From: Sphingobacteriales bacterium
Lineage (GTDB): Bacteria; Bacteroidota; Bacteroidia; Chitinophagales; UBA2359
Direction: 5' to 3'
Length of the DNA stretch: 64,000 nucleotides
Assembly (NCBI GenBank): GCA_016718845.1
Contig: JADKCK010000010.1
Span: forward strand, 62,001-126,000
A model generated the notes under the pieces. The model searched no databases and had not been told where the DNA came from. It saw only the letters and a list, made by a program, of their open reading frames with translations. Positions 1-10,240 of this stretch are shown one piece after another (position 1 is the first letter of the stretch; every line of letters begins with the position of its first letter). Both the position numbers and the translations under genes were made by a program.

Positions 1-1794
1 GATACCGTAAAGGTAGTAGGCAAAACCACATCGTTAGTACCCACACATTCGGCAACAAAAGCGGTTACGGGTACAGCCTCGCTAATACAAGTGCGGTCGG
101 GTTGTTTTACTTCCCAGTCGTAGTAATAATAATAGTAGTAATTACCTTGGTCGGGGGCATCGTAGTTTGATGCGGTGATAGACAAATAACCATCTACGCT
201 ATACGGATAAGTTACGCCCGAGTTGTTGCGGTAAAAACGCGGATGCTGGGCAGCTATTAACTGGTAGCCCGTACCTGGCTCAAGCATAAAGTTAAGTTGT
301 ACACGGCTTTCGCCTACGGGTACCAATACAGTGCGTTCTTGCAATACGGTACCATCGGCACTACGAACCTGAATGGTACGCTCGCCTTCTTCTTGGGTGC
401 GTACTTTTACCGATACTAATTCGCAGGTTTTAAACACATCAAAAATTTCGTAACCGTTGTTCGATAACGAGTTGTAGCCACCTAAGCCAAAGGTATCATC
501 GTGTGGTTCGTTAAAGTTAACTTCGCCCGGATAAAACATTTCGTTGCGGACATAATAGGTTTTGCTTTCGGCAACCTCGGTGGTGTAGGTGCTGCCTTCG
601 GCAATAGGCTCGGTGGCATCGGGGGTATCGTACCATTTAATAATCGTCGACTCGGGTATTTGTACGCCCCTAGGTAGCAGTACCTGCATGGCACAAGGTA
701 TCGTTTATGGCAGTTGGGGTAACATCGTTTACGGTTACAGCAATAGGTGCAGATGCCACCTCGCCGCAAAGCGTGTTCGATTGTACGGTATAATTGCCCG
801 ATTGGGTAACTTGTATGGTTTCGGTGGTTTCGCCCGTCGACCATAAATACGACGAACCATGTTTGGCAGTTAACTCCAAAGCATCGCCTTTACAAAAAGT
901 AGTTACTCCGTTTATATCTATAATTTCTTCGGGTTTGTAGTTTTGGTTGTTCAACACAAATGGTATTGCCATTACGTTGTTGGTTTCGTCGGTTTCTACA
1001 AAGTTGTTGTTGGGGTCAACCATTACCACTAAGTAGTAATCGCCATTACAAACATCGGCAGGAATGGTCATGTCCATATCATCTAACCAATAGTGGTAAA
1101 TGTCGGTAAAGCCAACCGATATACCTTGGTCTAATCCGCAGCTATATTCGCCGCCACCTAAACCGTAGTTTACTTGGTTGCTACTATTGCGTACCCCGCC
1201 GTCGTTATCCACACAATAACCATCGTAGTAATCGCAAGTGCCGTAATCCATCAAACAAAAACCTAATTTTGCTCCTTCTGCGGCAATGGGCCATTTTAGT
1301 GGGTCGGGTTCTGTTTCGTCGCGGTGGCGCAACGAGAACGAGCACCAAGCATCAACGTGCATGTGAAAGTGAGTTGGGTGATAGGTCATAGAGCCAGCCC
1401 AACGGTTGTAGCTGCTCATACCATCGCCATCTTTATGGTATACTTGTTGTTTAATAAGTTGTCGCGGCGAGCTACCATCGGGGCAGGTGTCTACATTTGT
1501 AAACGGGCTGTAGGTGGTGTCGGTGCCGCATACGTAGTAGTCGCTGGCTTTTACGTTTAGCGGACCATAGCCAATGTTGGGCGTGGCAATAGATACGCGC
1601 AACATACCTCGGGTTTCGGGCTGATAGTAGTTATCTTCGAGCAATAACTGCGAAACAGTTAAGTCGGGATAAAGGTCGCAATTGGTACTACCATCGGGGC
1701 AAAGACAACCCGCACCATTAGCAGTTGTGCAAGGCGATTGTGCCATTACACTAAAAGGTAAAAGCAAAAACAAGGCAGTAAAGAGTTTTTTCAT
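1..1794 (-). CDS. secreted lysyl oxidase-like protein with Ig-like domains, frameshifted, C-terminus outside window
   Basis: The start is the ATG at 1794, which opens a signal peptide (MKKLFTALFLLLPFSVMAQ). An ATG four codons upstream is less likely. The next ~230 residues match the lysyl oxidase family: the copper-binding HFHMHVDAW stretch, a Tyr/Asp-rich loop (DYGTCDYYDGYC), and the closing pattern with GLDQGISVGFTDIYHYWL and DPNNNFVETDETNN. Known members oxidise peptidyl-lysine using Cu and a lysine tyrosylquinone. An Ig-like segment follows (SYLWSTGETTETIQVTQSG). The frame stops at 670, but a one-base shift near 671-690 restores a long continuation (VLLPRGVQIPESTIIKWYD...) that stays open to base 1. 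I therefore treat it as one gene running off the window. Later domains and a T9SS tail would lie outside. Family call good; activity inferred. Confidence 0.8.
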
Positions 1795-1976
1795 GATAAA
1801 ATACATATATTAAATTACTTAGGATAACGTACTTTGGGGGCTTAACAAGCCGTAAAGTTATGCCAAAAAAATGGCATTTTATAGCCTGTCAAGTGTTTTT
1901 GTAAAAAAAAATGCACAGAATTGTTTTTTTTGGACACTTATACAGCCAAAGTATTGAATTTGTTAGAGAATAAGCG

Positions 1977-1984
1977 TACTTTTG
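1977..1984 (+). promoter_or_regulatory. TAnnTTTG promoter box upstream of the ppiD-like gene
   Basis: TACTTTTG lies 29 bases before the ATG at 2013 and matches the Bacteroidota -7 box TAnnTTTG. A TTTG 14 bases upstream is closer than the usual ~20, so the -33 element is uncertain. Confidence 0.5.
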
Positions 1985-2012
1985 CGCCCAAAATTAAAAA
2001 TTACTAAACAAA

Positions 2013-4150
2013 ATGGGTATTATTGGTCAAATACGTGAAAGGGGTGGCAGCATCGCCGTTGGTTTAATCGGCGTGTCTATGGTCATGTTCCTTTTAATGG
2101 ACGCACTTGGTTCTAAAGGTTCTCAAAGTACAGGCAATGGACTTGGAACCGTAAATGGTTACGAAATTACCGCTCCCGAATACGAGCAAACAGTGCAAGA
2201 AATGTTGGATAACTATCAGCGCAACGGCATGGACGTGAGCGATGAAATGCGTAGCCAAGTTAGCGAACAAGCATGGAATCAAATTGTGGAAGAAAAAATC
2301 CAAAAAGAACAATTTGAGAAACTAGGTATCGAAGTAACCGATGCCGAAATGGAACGCCTACTAATTACAGGTGGCGAAAACTTACATCCATCGGTAAAAA
2401 GCGCAAATTTTCCAAGATAACGGACAATTTAGCCGCAAAAAAATGGAAGAATACATCAAATCGTTTGATGGCGAAGGTGGAGAAGACCGCCGCCAACAAT
2501 GGGCTAAATTTGAAAAAAGTGTATTGGCAGAGCAAACCAAAACCAAATACACCGACCTTATCAAAAAAGCCTTGTACATACCTAAATGGTATGCCGAAAA
2601 AACTTATGCCGACCAAAACAAAAAGTGAGACTTTAACTACGTCATGATTCCTTATTCGAGCATCAACGATGCCGATGTAAAAAATCAGCGACTCGGACCA
2701 AAAGCTACATCAGCAAAAACGCTGGTTTGTTTAAACAAGAAGAAAGCCGCAGCGTAAAATTTGTGAGTTTTCCAATTAACGCATCGGCAGCCGATAGCGC
2801 AAACGCATCGAAAGTTATTGCTAATGCCTTAGAGGGTTTCAAAACCACCGAAGACTCAAAAATAGAAAGCTACCTACGTGTTAGCGAATCGGACACACAG
2901 TTTGATAGTACCTACCAAACCAAAGAGCAAGTAACTAGCGCTTATGTTAAAGATACGCTATTTAAATTGCCTGTTGGCTCGGTTGTTGGTCCTTATAACG
3001 AGGCAGGTGCTTATAAAGTTGCCCGTATTTTAAGCCGCAAAACCATTTCGGACTCTATCCAAATACGCGATATGGTCATACAAGGTGCTGCCGAAGTAGC
3101 TAAAAAACGCGCCGATAGCTTAATTGCTGCTATCAGAGGTGGCTCGGCGTTTGATACCTTAGCTAAAAAATTCTCGGCTGTACCCGAAGCAAAAACCAAA
3201 GGTGGCAATAGCCGCTACGTAAAACCCGGCGATTTAAACGCTATGGCTCCGCAAATTAACTATGCTGCATTTTATAAATACGGCAATGGCGATTTGTTTA
3301 AAGTAGAATTGCCAAACGGTGTTGTCTACATCGGGCAAATTACCAACGCAGGCGGTAGCAAAGAAGCGGTAAAAGTGGCTTATCTAACCAAAAACATTAA
3401 CCCATCAGAGGCTACTGTTAATGGTATTTATGCTCAAGCACAAGATTTTTTAACTGCCAACCCAACCCTAAAAGCCTCGAAGCTAATGCACCTGCCAAAG
3501 GTTTTAAAATACGCGAAGGTAAAGACTTGAACCAAAACGCTGCTCGTGTTGAGCAACTAAGCAATGCATCGCCAGTAGTAGCTTGGGCATTTAATGCAGG
3601 TAAAGTAGGCGAAACAGCCAACAAAGTATTTCAGGTTGACGAAAAACTACCCGACGGACGCGGACGTAGCAGCTATGCCGTTGTTGCCCTAAGCGAACAA
3701 AAAGCCAAAGGTATTGCCACCGTTGATAATGTACGCGACCGCGTAAAAGCCGAAGTACTAAAAGAGAAAAAAGCCGAAAAAATTATAGCTAAAATTGGTA
3801 CCGTAAAAGACCTTGCCAGCCTTGCTAGTGGCAACGGACAACAAGTAATGAGCGCCGCAGGTGTTACTTTTGCTGCTCCAAGCATCGAAAACGTAGGACG
3901 CGAACCCAAAGTACAAGCTGCCGTTTGTGGTCTAAAAGCCAACGAATTATCTAAACCATTAGTGGGTAATATGGGCGTGTTTGTGGTTCAACCTACCATG
4001 GTAGGCGAAGCACCAGCCGCTGCCGATATAGCCGCTACTAAAACGGGTTTGTTACAACCGCTACAACAAGGTGTTGATTATGGCTTGTTCCAAGCTATTA
4101 AAAAAACAATGGACGTAGAAGATAACCGCTATAAAACACGTGGGTACTAA
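2013..4150 (+). CDS. ppiD: PpiD/SurA-type periplasmic peptidylprolyl isomerase, multiply frameshifted
   Basis: The N-terminus has a short cytoplasmic start, one membrane helix (residues ~12-32) and a SurA-N-like chaperone segment. A parvulin domain follows (IQIRDMVIQGAAEVAKKRAD to VVYIGQIT), and the gene ends in a second folding region. This is the architecture of membrane-anchored PpiD foldases that assist outer-membrane proteins. The reading frame is carried by four segments (from 2013, 2443, 2727 and 3527). Breaks lie near 2400, at an in-frame TGA at 2626, near 2675 and 2700, and near 3485. Translation across each break continues the same protein, for example NAPAKGFKIREGKD across the last one. 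The full length of ~710 residues fits the family. Breaks this close together point to sequence errors or a decayed gene. A terminator follows at 4197. Confidence 0.85.
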
Positions 4151-4196
4151 TTAATTGATGGGTAGATTATCTTCCTACTACACAAAATCTTACCAA

Positions 4197-4235
4197 CAAT
4201 GCCCAAGTGTTTAATAACACTTGGGCATTGTTTAT
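4197..4235 (+). terminator. hairpin terminator after the ppiD-like gene
   Basis: A perfect 15-bp stem (CAATGCCCAAGTGTT, 4197-4211, with 4216-4230) has a 4-base loop and is followed by TTTATT. It lies 47 bases after the ppiD stop. Confidence 0.75.
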
Positions 4236-4250
4236 TATTATCGTTAAAAA

Positions 4251-4292
4251 GCAGTAAGTGATAGGTATTTCTATCACTTACTGCCTTTTTTT
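4251..4292. terminator. bidirectional terminator between convergent genes
   Basis: A 14-bp perfect stem (GCAGTAAGTGATAG, 4251-4264, with 4271-4284) is flanked by a T-run on the plus strand and A5 on the other side. It would end transcription from ppiD and from the minus-strand gene that stops at 4291. Confidence 0.75.
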
Positions 4293-4722
4293 ATTGCTCG
4301 TTGTTCAATAAATTATGTTGTTCTACATCTACCAAAAAACGCCCTTTTAGCATACACCGCCCAAGTAAAACAGGAAACTGTTTGTTGGCTCGTTGTGTAA
4401 GTGTAAAATGCGTTATAAGCTCAATGCCTAATACTTCGAGTTTTAGTAGCACCACAAAACGCTCGTCGGCTTGCCCTGCCGAGTTGCGAATAGTTATTTG
4501 CCTAAACCGCCTTGCATACCACCAACTGCCCGTATATTGTGGCATATCGGGGTCTAAAACCATAAAACGCAAAGCGGGTTGTTCATCAACCATTACTAAC
4601 TCGGTTTGGCTACAGTGTAGGGTGTTGTAGTAAGCACCTGTATCAATTTTGGCAGGTAGTTGCATCAACTGCACATCGGGCAGCGATACAAAGGCTGTGC
4701 TGCCAATAATTAGTTTAGGCAT
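4291..4722 (-). CDS. retropepsin-like 'ATP-dependent zinc protease' family protein (RimK/LysX-adaptor type)
   Basis: This 143-residue protein has the family's aspartate motif near its start (AKIDTGA, Asp27), followed by a beta-rich single domain that ends in PVLLGRCMLKGRFLVD. The family (often annotated ATP-dependent zinc protease, PF05618) has a retropepsin fold and is often linked to RimK-like ATP-grasp ligases. No ATP-grasp gene is visible next to it here, so its partner is unknown. The length is normal for the family and the frame is intact. It is convergent with the ppiD-like gene and shares a terminator region with it. Confidence 0.8.
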   Translation of the reverse strand: MPKLIIGSTAFVSLPDVQLMQLPAKIDTGAYYNTLHCSQTELVMVDEQPALRFMVLDPDMPQYTGSWWYARRFRQITIRNSAGQADERFVVLLKLEVLGIELITHFTLTQRANKQFPVLLGRCMLKGRFLVDVEQHNLLNNEQ

Positions 4723-4776
4723 AAATGTCGGTTGGTATTAAAAAAGGTGTTTTTTAGGCAAATAGATTCAGCATTT

Positions 4777-5574
4777 TTAACGCTCGGCGTATACTGTAAT
4801 ACTATAAATACCCATTTGTTGATTAAACTGGGCTAACTCGGTTGGGTTAAGGTATTTTCTAAAATTTGGGTAGGTAACACTATTGCTTTTTGTTTTGTAG
4901 GGTAATATTTTGGAAACCTGCCGCTTTTATGGTATCCAAATAGCTTTGTTTTGGATAGCCCCCGATACACAACCGGCATACATTTCGGCATCTTTTTGTA
5001 AATTTTCGGGTAGGTTGCCTTCTATTACAATGTCGGAGATGCTAAAATGACCGCCTTTTTTTAAAATACGGTAGGTTTCGGTAAAGGCTTTTGCTTTATC
5101 GGGCACCAAATTAAACACACAATTACTAACCACTACATCTGCCGTTTGGTCGGGCAGGGGTATGTTTTCAATGTCGCCTTGCACAAACTCGATGTTGGTA
5201 TAACCCAATTTTTGGGCATTTTGTTTAGCCTTGTCAAGCATAGTGGGCGTAAAATCGATGCCAATAACTTTGCCTGTTTCGCCTGTTTCGGCGCGTGCCA
5301 CAAAGCAGTCGTTGCCTGCCCCCGACCCCAAATCAACCACTACATCGCCTTTTTTGATGTGTGCAAATTGGGTAGGCAAGCCACAGCCCAAACCTAAGTC
5401 GGCATCTTGGTTATAGCCTGCCAAGTTGCTGTAGTCGTCTGCCATTACGGCATAATCAACGGTATCAAGGCTGCAACCACAACTTACACCACAACACGAT
5501 GTTTCGTTTTGTGTTTTACTTTGTTCGGCAATTTGGCTGTATTTTTCTTGTACAATAACTTTTAACTCTTGCAT
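4777..5574 (-). CDS. arsM: arsenite S-adenosylmethionine methyltransferase, frameshifted near the C-terminus
   Basis: ArsM transfers methyl groups from SAM to As(III). The N-terminal region is Cys-rich (TSCCGVSCGC). The SAM-binding glycine motif is VVDLGSGAGNDCF, and the arsenic-binding Cys residues fall in the expected contexts SNCVFNLVPDK and YAGCVSGA. The open frame ends at 4927, but a one-base shift near 4950 and another near 4885 recover the usual C-terminal part (SYLDTIKAAGFQNITLQNKK, then TYPNFRKYLNPTELAQ). This ends at a TAA at 4777-4779, giving the usual ~265 residues. The gene lies 40 bases downstream of arsR in the same direction, which suggests an arsenic-inducible operon. Confidence 0.88.
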
Positions 5575-5613
5575 AATTAATGCTTAATTTTTGATTGTGA
5601 TTTTTAATACGTA

Positions 5614-5952
5614 TTAACAACAACCTTTTGTTGGTTGTAAGGTTTGTAATTGTTGTAACGAGGTGTTAAGCAGCTCAATAGCTTGGTTTAATTGTTGCCA
5701 GTTTATACAATAGCACGATTTTACACCGTCTATATGTCCATCAATAAAACCTGCATTTTTAAGCTCTTTTAGGTGCTGCGACACCGTAGCTTGTGCCAAA
5801 GGCAATACCTCTACAATTTGTCCGCAAATACAACTTTGGTGTTGTGCCAGGGTTGCTAAAATAGCCCAACGTGCCGGGTGCGATAGTATTTTAGCAAAAT
5901 CGGCAAGTTTTATTTGGTTTTCTTCAAACTCGTTTCGTTTGTTTTGTGCCAT
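5614..5952 (-). CDS. arsR: ArsR/SmtB-family arsenic-responsive repressor
   Basis: This is a winged-helix repressor of about 112 residues. I chose the ATG at 5952 (MAQNKRNEFEENQIKLADFAKILSHPAR) because the family begins close to this helix. The frame stays open upstream to 6093, but those residues are low-complexity promoter DNA. The metal-binding Cys pair is in HQSCICGQIVEVLPLAQATVSQHLKEL, where the recognition helix follows. The protein ends in a Cys pair (KGCC). arsM follows, so the likely role is As(III)-relieved repression of arsR-arsM. Confidence 0.88.
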   Translation of the reverse strand: MAQNKRNEFEENQIKLADFAKILSHPARWAILATLAQHQSCICGQIVEVLPLAQATVSQHLKELKNAGFIDGHIDGVKSCYCINWQQLNQAIELLNTSLQQLQTLQPTKGCC

Positions 5953-5979
5953 GTTTTTGAGGTTCTTTATTTTATATCG

Positions 5980-5987
5980 CAAATGTA
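5980..5987 (-). promoter_or_regulatory. TAnnTTTG promoter box of arsR-arsM
   Basis: TACATTTG on the minus strand lies 28 bases upstream of the arsR start. Just upstream is a 46-bp element (6012-6057) that recurs before another promoter near 9.4 kb. Confidence 0.55.
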
Positions 5988-6011
5988 CGATGAATTTTTG
6001 AGAAAAAAAAA

Positions 6012-6057
6012 TTTTGGAGCAAATTTTTGTAATTTTTTTTTCGGTTAATTGTTTTTG
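6012..6057 (-). repeat. 46-bp upstream promoter module, copy 1
   Basis: This matches 9391-9436 at 45 of 46 positions (one C/T difference). It consists of T/A tracts around the words GGAGCAAATTT and CGGTTAATTG. Both copies lie immediately upstream of a minus-strand TAnnTTTG promoter. Confidence 0.7.
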
Positions 6058-6202
6058 AGGTAAAAATGGGGTAAAATTGGTATTTTTGTGCAAAAAAATA
6101 TAAAAGTTCGCCCCAAACGCGCTTGATTAAATTTTCCAACGGCTGTGTCAAAACGAATTTTTTATTGAAAAATTGTTTTTTTAGTTTTGATACTAACGCC
6201 AA

Positions 6203-6239
6203 GCACAGCCGCTCGTGCCGTAGGCATGGACGGCTGTGC
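6203..6239. repeat. intergenic hairpin between arsR and the small lipoprotein gene
   Basis: GCACAGCCG at 6203 pairs perfectly with CGGCTGTGC at 6231-6239, and an inner stem GTGCC/GGCAT lies in the loop. No T-run follows, so it could be a weak terminator of the lipoprotein transcript or a REP-like element. Confidence 0.5.
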
Positions 6240-6275
6240 ATTGTTGGCAGCAGTTATTCATGGTAAATTTATGAA

Positions 6276-6617
6276 TTATCTAGTATCTTCCCACACCACT
6301 TCTATAAACTCCGCATCTTCCCAGCCATCGCATTTTTCGCCTGCTATCCCACCAAATATACAGATTATCTCGCACTTTTCGTCCCAAATGTAATAAAAAT
6401 AATCAGGATCATGCGGATACAATGAATACGTATATTGCCCCTTATAGTAGTATTTTTCTAACTTGGCTCTTGGTATGGTAGGCGACTTACTAAGTAAGTT
6501 ATTCAACTCTGCTTGCAAACAACAAGGATAAGCACCAGGAAAATTATCTTCTACACTGTCATTGCAAGAATAGCTTAGAAGTAAAATAACTAAGCAAATT
6601 AATAAATTGTTTTTCAT
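6276..6617 (-). CDS. small lipoprotein, DUF6970-like
   Basis: This 113-residue protein has a signal peptide and lipobox (LLLLSYSCND), so it is expected in the outer-membrane or periplasmic lipoprotein pool. The C-terminal half (KYYYKGQYTYSL then IWDEKCEIICIFGGIAGEKCDG) resembles small Bacteroidota proteins of the DUF6970 type, which share a tyrosine-rich strand and an 'NLICxxxGGxxG' loop. That match is from memory and moderate. Its ATG (6617-6615) overlaps the reconstructed stop of the M4 protease gene by ATGA, so the two are very likely translated together. Function unknown. Confidence 0.65.
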   Translation of the reverse strand: MKNNLLICLVILLLSYSCNDSVEDNFPGAYPCCLQAELNNLLSKSPTIPRAKLEKYYYKGQYTYSLYPHDPDYFYYIWDEKCEIICIFGGIAGEKCDGWEDAEFIEVVWEDTR

Positions 6618-8826
6618 TTCAGCAATTTTTGTGTGATAATCTCATTATTGTTTAAAGTAGCATGTATGATATACATTCCGTTCGGCAAGTCATCAACGTT
6701 TATTTGTTCAACATCTATTCCCTGCTTTACTATTCGTCCAAAATATCATAGATTACAATGCTTTCAAAATACATTGTTTCTGCGATAAGTCCGCCACCAT
6801 TGCAAGGATTAGGCGGATATATGACACCATAAATAGGGGCTATAGGTAAGCAAGGTGTAGTTTCACCACCAGTATTTGGAATTTGAACATTCACGGTAAT
6901 GTATTGAGAAGCGACTAAATTGTTGCCATAGTAGGCTCGGCATGTAATAGTTTGAGTGCCTGTACTGCCTGCTCTTAGGGTTATGCTAGTTGTTCCTTGT
7001 CCCGAAAGAATTGCCCAGCAATAGTTTGTGGCGCAACCACTGGGAATAGTCCAGACATAGTTATTGGCATTGTAATATGGACTAAGGGCATAAGTAGCCA
7101 CATAACCGGGTGTTAGTTGAGTTGGTCCGACTATGGTATGAGATGTTGGCAGCGGCGGTACAACGCCCACCGCAGTCCATGCAAGCCCAACTTGGGTGGC
7201 TTCTGCCGAGGTAGCACCGTATAAGTCTTTTGCTGCTTGTATGGTAGCTACACGAGCTTGGAGGTAGTTAGTGGTTGAAATGAAATAAGTAGTTTCGGCG
7301 CGATAAACAATATTAGCTGCTTTTAATTTCCCGATACTTGTTATACTATAGTTAACTCCATTATCGTTTGTACCACTTCCGCCTTCGGCTAATAAGTGAA
7401 ACCAAAGGTTCATTACCCCACTATTAGTATGAGCGCCCCAATGGTCATTACCAGGGTCAGCACTATTAACATCAAACCAATTTGTTCCACCATATGTATC
7501 GGGTTGATTAAATTGGTTGGGGGTTGACATGGAGCGTAAAGCATCAGCGCTAATGCAAATATCCTCTCCTATCAAATAGGTTTGTTTGTCGGATGCAGCA
7601 AAAAACTCAACCATGGCACCCCAAATATCACTTAGTGACTCATTAATAGCACCTTGTTCCTTTTGGTATATCAATCCGGCAGTTCGTGAGCAAAAACCGT
7701 GTCCTATTTCATGGGCTATTACATCCAATGAAGTGAGTGGAGAGAACGTTGCTCCATCACCATCGCCGTATAGCATTCTTTGCCCGTCCCACCCAGCATT
7801 ATTCCAAGGTAAGGCTCCATTAGTTAAATGTACGTAGTTATTCAGAGCATAACCCGCATTATCTATACTATTTCTATTGTGCCGCTGCCAAAAATAATCG
7901 TAGGTCATTTCTGCTCCCCAATGGGCATCTAAAGCAACATTGTCGTTATTAGCGTTGTTAAATTCGGCACTTGTCCAATTGTTATTATTATCTGTAAAGT
8001 GTACTGATGTATTATAGTTATCACCGACATTTAAATTATCAGCATTCCAAGTAGTTATTCCACTACCTCTGGTAAGGTCTCTAAGGCGAAACGAAGCACC
8101 TGACTGTTCCGTTTCAATAGTGCGAGTACCAGAATAGCGAGTATCCGCTGTTCCTTGGACATGTACCATTATGGGATTAGTAAATACAACTTCACCATTA
8201 TTTGCATCAACATAGTATTCGTTTCTACCAAGCGGGTTTAAGGTATAGATGTCAAATCGGTAGGCAAGAACGGGAGTTGGTTGCTCTTCAAACATGTTTT
8301 TTTCAATAATAACGATTTCACCTTTGGGGAAGTTGCTTGCTGTTTGGTTTTGACGCTCGTTTTTCAACATTCCTTCAAAAACAGGGTCTTGCCAAGCATA
8401 TTTAATAGCTCCAATTTGGTTCAAAACTGCATCTAAGGCTGCTTGTTCGGTCAATTGAGGAGTGGTGTTAAGGTCGGTTATCTCAACAAATCGTCCATTT
8501 AAACTTTTCAGATTGTCTTTTTTTGAACTCACTACCATTTCGCCAAACATTACTTTGATGCCTTTGTAGTATTGTTGCAGCTTTTGGTACTTAATTTCGG
8601 AGTGTTGTTGTTCACTTTTTACCTTGAAATCAATACTTGGGTTAATCTGATACTGTTTTCTTAGAAAACTTTTGACGCTGTTTAGTTCTGAACTAACTTT
8701 GGTTTCTGCAAATTGGATGAAAGAAGGTTGCCCTTTTTCGTCCTCTAATTGGATTTCGTGTTTTTGAATTTGTGCAAAGATATTGCTTATGTTCAAAAAA
8801 AAAAACAGGAATAATAACTTTTTCAT
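6614..8826 (-). CDS. secreted M4 (thermolysin-like) metallopeptidase with T9SS sorting domain, one frameshift
   Basis: The order is: signal peptide (residues 1-18), inhibitory FTP/PepSY-type propeptide (~20-210), and catalytic domain with the zinc motif HEIGHGF and the third-ligand segment GAINESLSDIWGAMVE. A PKD-like segment (TSHTIVGPTQLTPGYVATY...) follows. The frame runs to a stop at 6730 (VIYDILDE). A one-base shift there recovers a typical T9SS type A sorting tail (IVKQGIDVEQINVDDLPNG, MYIIHATLN..., ending KLLK) with a TGA at 6614-6616. That TGA overlaps the next gene's ATG, which strongly supports the reconstruction. The full protein is ~737 residues. It is expected to be exported by Sec, then T9SS, and to degrade extracellular protein. 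Confidence 0.9.
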
Positions 8827-9047
8827 GTTGAAAAATAGTTAAAACTTGCCTACTCTCGTATCCAGCTTCGGCTTTTTGTGCCAAGTTCGTACATTAAAAG
8901 CGGTCCGATCCTGATGAAACTCCCGCCGACAGTTTTTTTAACTGCTCCAAACAATTGCGCACTTGCTTGGGTTTGTTTATTGCTGCCAACTATATTTACA
9001 CGAACTTTAGTTCGCATTTTTTAGTTAAATTAGAAATTTTGTGTTGT

Positions 9048-9200
9048 TTAAAGATTATCCAACGGACTTTTAACCCGCTGAATAGTACGGTTACTCACAT
9101 GCGTATAACGTTCGGTTGTTTTGGAACTCGTATGCCCCAAAAGCTCCTGAATAATTCGTATGTCTGTACCCGCTTCGTGCAGGTGCGTAGCAAAACAGCC
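9048..9200 (-). pseudogene. tyrosine recombinase (integrase), C-terminal remnant
   Basis: The minus strand encodes about 50 residues of the catalytic end of a phage-type integrase: FATHLHEAGTDIRIIQELLG, then HTSSKTTERYTHVSNRTIQR, ending in TAA at 9048. The H-x-L/R helix, the GH of the LLGH motif and the nucleophile Tyr (TERYTHV) are present. The R-H-S-F start of that block and everything upstream are missing, and the sequence becomes unrelated at ~9197. It is the scar of a lost mobile element. Confidence 0.75.
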
Positions 9201-9357
9201 ACCTTATTCAATTTAAGCGCAAATATACAGCTATTTTCTGTACAAAAGCAAATTTATAGGCAAGTTTTTTTTTGGGGTTTATTAAATTTTATTTTCTACA
9301 CTTTGTGTAATTACCCACACCTACTATCAAAAAATAACAAGTGTCTTTTATTGCTCG

Positions 9358-9436
9358 CAAATATAAGGTGTGTTTTTAGTTTAAGCAAGCTTTTGGAGCA
9401 AATTTTTGTAATTTTTTTTTCGGTCAATTGTTTTTG
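9358..9436 (-). promoter_or_regulatory. minus-strand promoter with the 46-bp upstream module, copy 2
   Basis: TATATTTG (9365-9358, minus strand) has a TTG 20 bases upstream (9388-9386), followed by the same 46-bp module as at 6012-6057 (here 9391-9436). It faces the integrase remnant and the M4 protease ~500 bases away. The rest of 8827-9506 holds no other recognisable gene. Confidence 0.55.
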
Positions 9437-9506
9437 GGCTAAAAATAGCACCTTATTTGGTTAATTTTGCTGCACAAAAACAGGATTTATTTGCAAACCG
9501 TTTTTA

Positions 9507-10240
9507 TCAACTCCCCCAGCCTTTCTTTTTTATCCATTCTAAAAAAGCGTCTCGTTGTCCTTTGCTAATAGGCAGTTCGTGTTTGGCAATGTGTACTATA
9601 TTGCCTTCTATGCTATCAATTTTATCCAAATTAACAATATACGACCTATGTATGCGCACAAACTGACCTGTGGGCAAGGTTTCCTCTAACTGGCTCATAG
9701 ACATTAGCGTTATGATGCGCGTAGTTGTTGTATAAATACGCACATATTTTTGGAGTGCTTCTATAAACAAAATTTCGCTAAATACCACTTTTACCATTTT
9801 ATAATCCGATTTCACAAAAAAGTAATTGTTTTGTGGCTCGGCAGGTGTAGTTATGCTATGGGTTGTTAGGTCGTATCCTCTGTCGAGCCATTCAATGGCT
9901 TTTGATACGGCTTTAAAAAAACGCTCAAACTCAATGGGTTTAAGCAAATAATCGATTACATCAAGTTCGTACCCTTCTAGGGCATACTCGGAGTAGGCAG
10001 TGGTGAGGATAGTAGCGGGGCTTTTTTTCAACATTCGCAGCAGGTCTATGCCCGTAAGGTGGGGCATTTGTATGTCTAAAAAAAGTATGTCGGGTTGGTG
10101 TTTTTCGAGGGCTAACTTTGCTTCTATGGCATTAGCGCAGGTAGCAACAATGGCTAAATGTGGCATTTTAGCAATATGAGCCATGAGTAACTCACGAGCA
10201 AGGGTTTCATCATCTACCACAATACAGGTGTATTTTTCAT
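9507..10240 (-). CDS. LytTR-family response regulator, one-base frame break just after the start
   Basis: The receiver domain shows the acidic pair VVDDE, the phosphoacceptor Asp in DILFLDIQMPHLTG, and the conserved Lys in YLLKPI. The C-terminal half is a LytTR DNA-binding domain (FVKSDYKMVKVVFSEILFIE, VRIHRSYIVNLDKID). An ATG at 10240 overlaps the kinase stop by ATGA and is followed by an A5 run, and the protein frame (KYTCIVVDDETLAR) is offset by one base from it. A run-length error in that A tract would restore the usual start. Otherwise the frame has no ATG before MVDDE. It forms a pair with the upstream LytS-type kinase. Confidence 0.9.

Noticed and set aside
8955..9464. A 169-codon plus-strand open frame
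   Set aside because: It lies opposite the integrase remnant and the minus-strand promoter, has no family features, and is made of antisense and low-complexity codons.
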